Both the position numbers and the translations under genes were made by a program. Positions 63,070-64,000 of a stretch of DNA of 64,000 nucleotides are shown here, piece by piece. Source of the stretch: Alphaproteobacteria bacterium. Lineage in GTDB: Bacteria > Pseudomonadota > Alphaproteobacteria > Micropepsales > Micropepsaceae. Positions within the stretch are counted from its first letter, which is position 1; the number at the start of each line of letters is the position of its first letter. The notes below the pieces were generated by a model. It ran no database searches, was not told where the DNA came from, and was given only the letters and a program-made list of their open reading frames with translations. The stretch spans positions 1 through 64,000 of the forward strand of contig CANJJD010000003.1 of NCBI GenBank assembly GCA_947474645.1, read 5' to 3'.

Positions 63070-63175
63070 CCACGGCCCCCGCCAAAAATCCCGCCGTCAC
63101 GCTACACGATTCCGCTCCCGCGTCCCATGACAGGCGGCCGCCCCAGGGCTAGTGTCGCGCCAGCGGGATGGGAAC

Positions 63176-64000
63176 GTGACCGGCAAAACTCTCAAGACTG
63201 GGACGATCGGCGCGCTGGCGGGCGCGCGGGGGATACCGCCCCTGATGATCATTCTCTATCACTTCAGCGAAGGTCATCATTACACCGGTCTGTTATGGTT
63301 CGACCGCATCGCGGCGCGCGGCTATCTGTGGGTCGAGTTCTTTTTCGCGCTGTCGGGCTTCATCCTGACCTATGCCTATGGCTACCGGCTGAAAGACCTT
63401 TTGCAGCGGCGGGGCTATGCCGACTTCCTGCGCGCCCGGCTGATCCGGCTTTATCCCTTGCACCTGTTCCTGCTGCTGCTGCTGCTGGCGATTGTGCTGA
63501 GCCTGCGCGCCCTGGCGGCCGCTGGCGGTTATGTCTCCATCTACGACCTGCCCTGGGCCCAGGATGTCAGCCCTAAGGGCTTCGCCCTGAGTATTTTCCT
63601 GGTGCATGCCTGGAACACCATGGACCGGCTGACCTGGAACGGCCTGTCCTGGTTCGTCAGTGTCGAGTTTGCGCTCTGCCTGCTGTTTCCGGTCCTGCTG
63701 TATCTGTCGAGCGGCAGGCTGTGGCGCGGCGCCGCGCTTATCGCGGCAGGCATCGCCGGATTGATGGCGATGCTGGCGGCTTCGCCGCACGGACTGGACA
63801 TCACCTTTCACAATGGCGTGCTGCGCGGCCTGTGCGATTTCACCGTCGGGGTCGGCATGGCGGTGCTGTTTCACCGCGTGAAGGACCAGCGCATTCCGGC
63901 CTGGATCCATTCGGCGGTGCAAGTCCTGCTGCTCCTGCTGCTGACCTATGCCGTCACCTCCACCGGCTGGTCGCACACCCGCAACGACATTTATACAGTG
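63176..64000 (+). CDS. Acyltransferase-3 family membrane protein, N-terminal part (cut by window edge)
   Basis: This gene is absent from the ORF track because it leaves the window. The frame is open from GTG 63176 for 275 codons. Conserved features: LAGARGIPPLMIILYHFSEGH (catalytic-type His about 33), YLWVEFFFALSGFILTYAYGYRL (about 53-75), DFLRARLIRLYPLHLF, WNGLSWFVSVEFALCLLFPVLLYL and NGVLRGLCDFTVGVGMAVLFHRV. These are the OafA/NodX-type acyltransferases, which have 10 or more spans and acylate sugars of LPS, exopolysaccharide or glycans. About five or six spans are seen. It is divergent from the CNT gene, 106 bp away. Confidence 0.84.
   Translation, partial: MTGKTLKTGTIGALAGARGIPPLMIILYHFSEGHHYTGLLWFDRIAARGYLWVEFFFALSGFILTYAYGYRLKDLLQRRGYADFLRARLIRLYPLHLFLLLLLLAIVLSLRALAAAGGYVSIYDLPWAQDVSPKGFALSIFLVHAWNTMDRLTWNGLSWFVSVEFALCLLFPVLLYLSSGRLWRGAALIAAGIAGLMAMLAASPHGLDITFHNGVLRGLCDFTVGVGMAVLFHRVKDQRIPAWIHSAVQVLLLLLLTYAVTSTGWSHTRNDIYTV

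Overview
The window is a gene-dense, GC-rich stretch of an alphaproteobacterial chromosome. Supporting signs are the (R)-citramalate synthase, the short GluRS, the ATM1-type exporter, the two-domain cold-shock protein, GANTC sites and TTGACG/TATAGC-type promoters. The mix of exported beta-propellers, a DMFase-like protein and a GT41 TPR protein recalls poorly characterised soil or freshwater orders such as Rhizomicrobium-like lineages, but that placement is a guess. No rRNA, CRISPR array, insertion sequence or prophage is visible. Both ends are cut genes that the ORF track omits: a TonB-dependent receptor on the left and an acyltransferase-3 protein on the right.

Region 1 (1-8258) is a catabolic module. 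Cytochrome c, a PQQ alcohol dehydrogenase and an RraA-like aldolase face a second operon of Ldh-family oxidoreductase, Fe-type alcohol dehydrogenase and aldehyde dehydrogenase. A GntR/FCD repressor lies between them, with a 12-bp palindrome at the predicted start of the second operon. Region 2 (8259-15353) holds SelO, YaiI, a DEAD-box helicase, a double cold-shock protein, a DUF1272 protein, an ATM1 exporter with a tiny membrane-protein gene in front, and a LOG-family enzyme. Region 3 (15350-31316) is housekeeping: cimA-cysS-gltX-nadE, a Gfo/Idh oxidoreductase, class II DAHP synthase, the glmU-glmS-rpiA-gor run, and gph.

Region 4 (31313-35270) starts with a single-domain response regulator divergent from a MASE1 histidine kinase. 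Next comes tRNA-Val(CAC), whose 3' half (42 bp, exact) is repeated 1608 bp downstream. Between the copies lie a cytochrome b561 and a VIT/CCC1 metal transporter, and no integrase. This is the most unusual structure in the window: a very small tRNA-targeted island.

Region 5 (35271-47428) is one long minus-strand tract. It carries a bicupin, an APC permease, a DMFase large-subunit-like protein with a Tat-like leader, a MoxR/DUF58/VWA set with an anchored serine protease, and a four-gene set for exported proteins (NHL propeller, Cys-containing unknown, YncE-like propeller, lipocalin). Region 6 (47600-64000) has a CFA-synthase-like methyltransferase, FKBP, an exported nucleoside hydrolase coupled to a TPR-GT41 glycosyltransferase, an amidohydrolase plus sorbosone-dehydrogenase-like propeller, hemF-hemC, two tandem Tat-type propellers, an FMN alpha-hydroxy-acid oxidase, a glutaryl-CoA-type acyl-CoA dehydrogenase, a lipoprotein hydrolase and a CNT nucleoside transporter.

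Protein calls rest on motif recognition by eye; no database search was run. Starts were moved from the ORF-track value wherever a better ribosome binding site or an overlap with the upstream stop argued for it.
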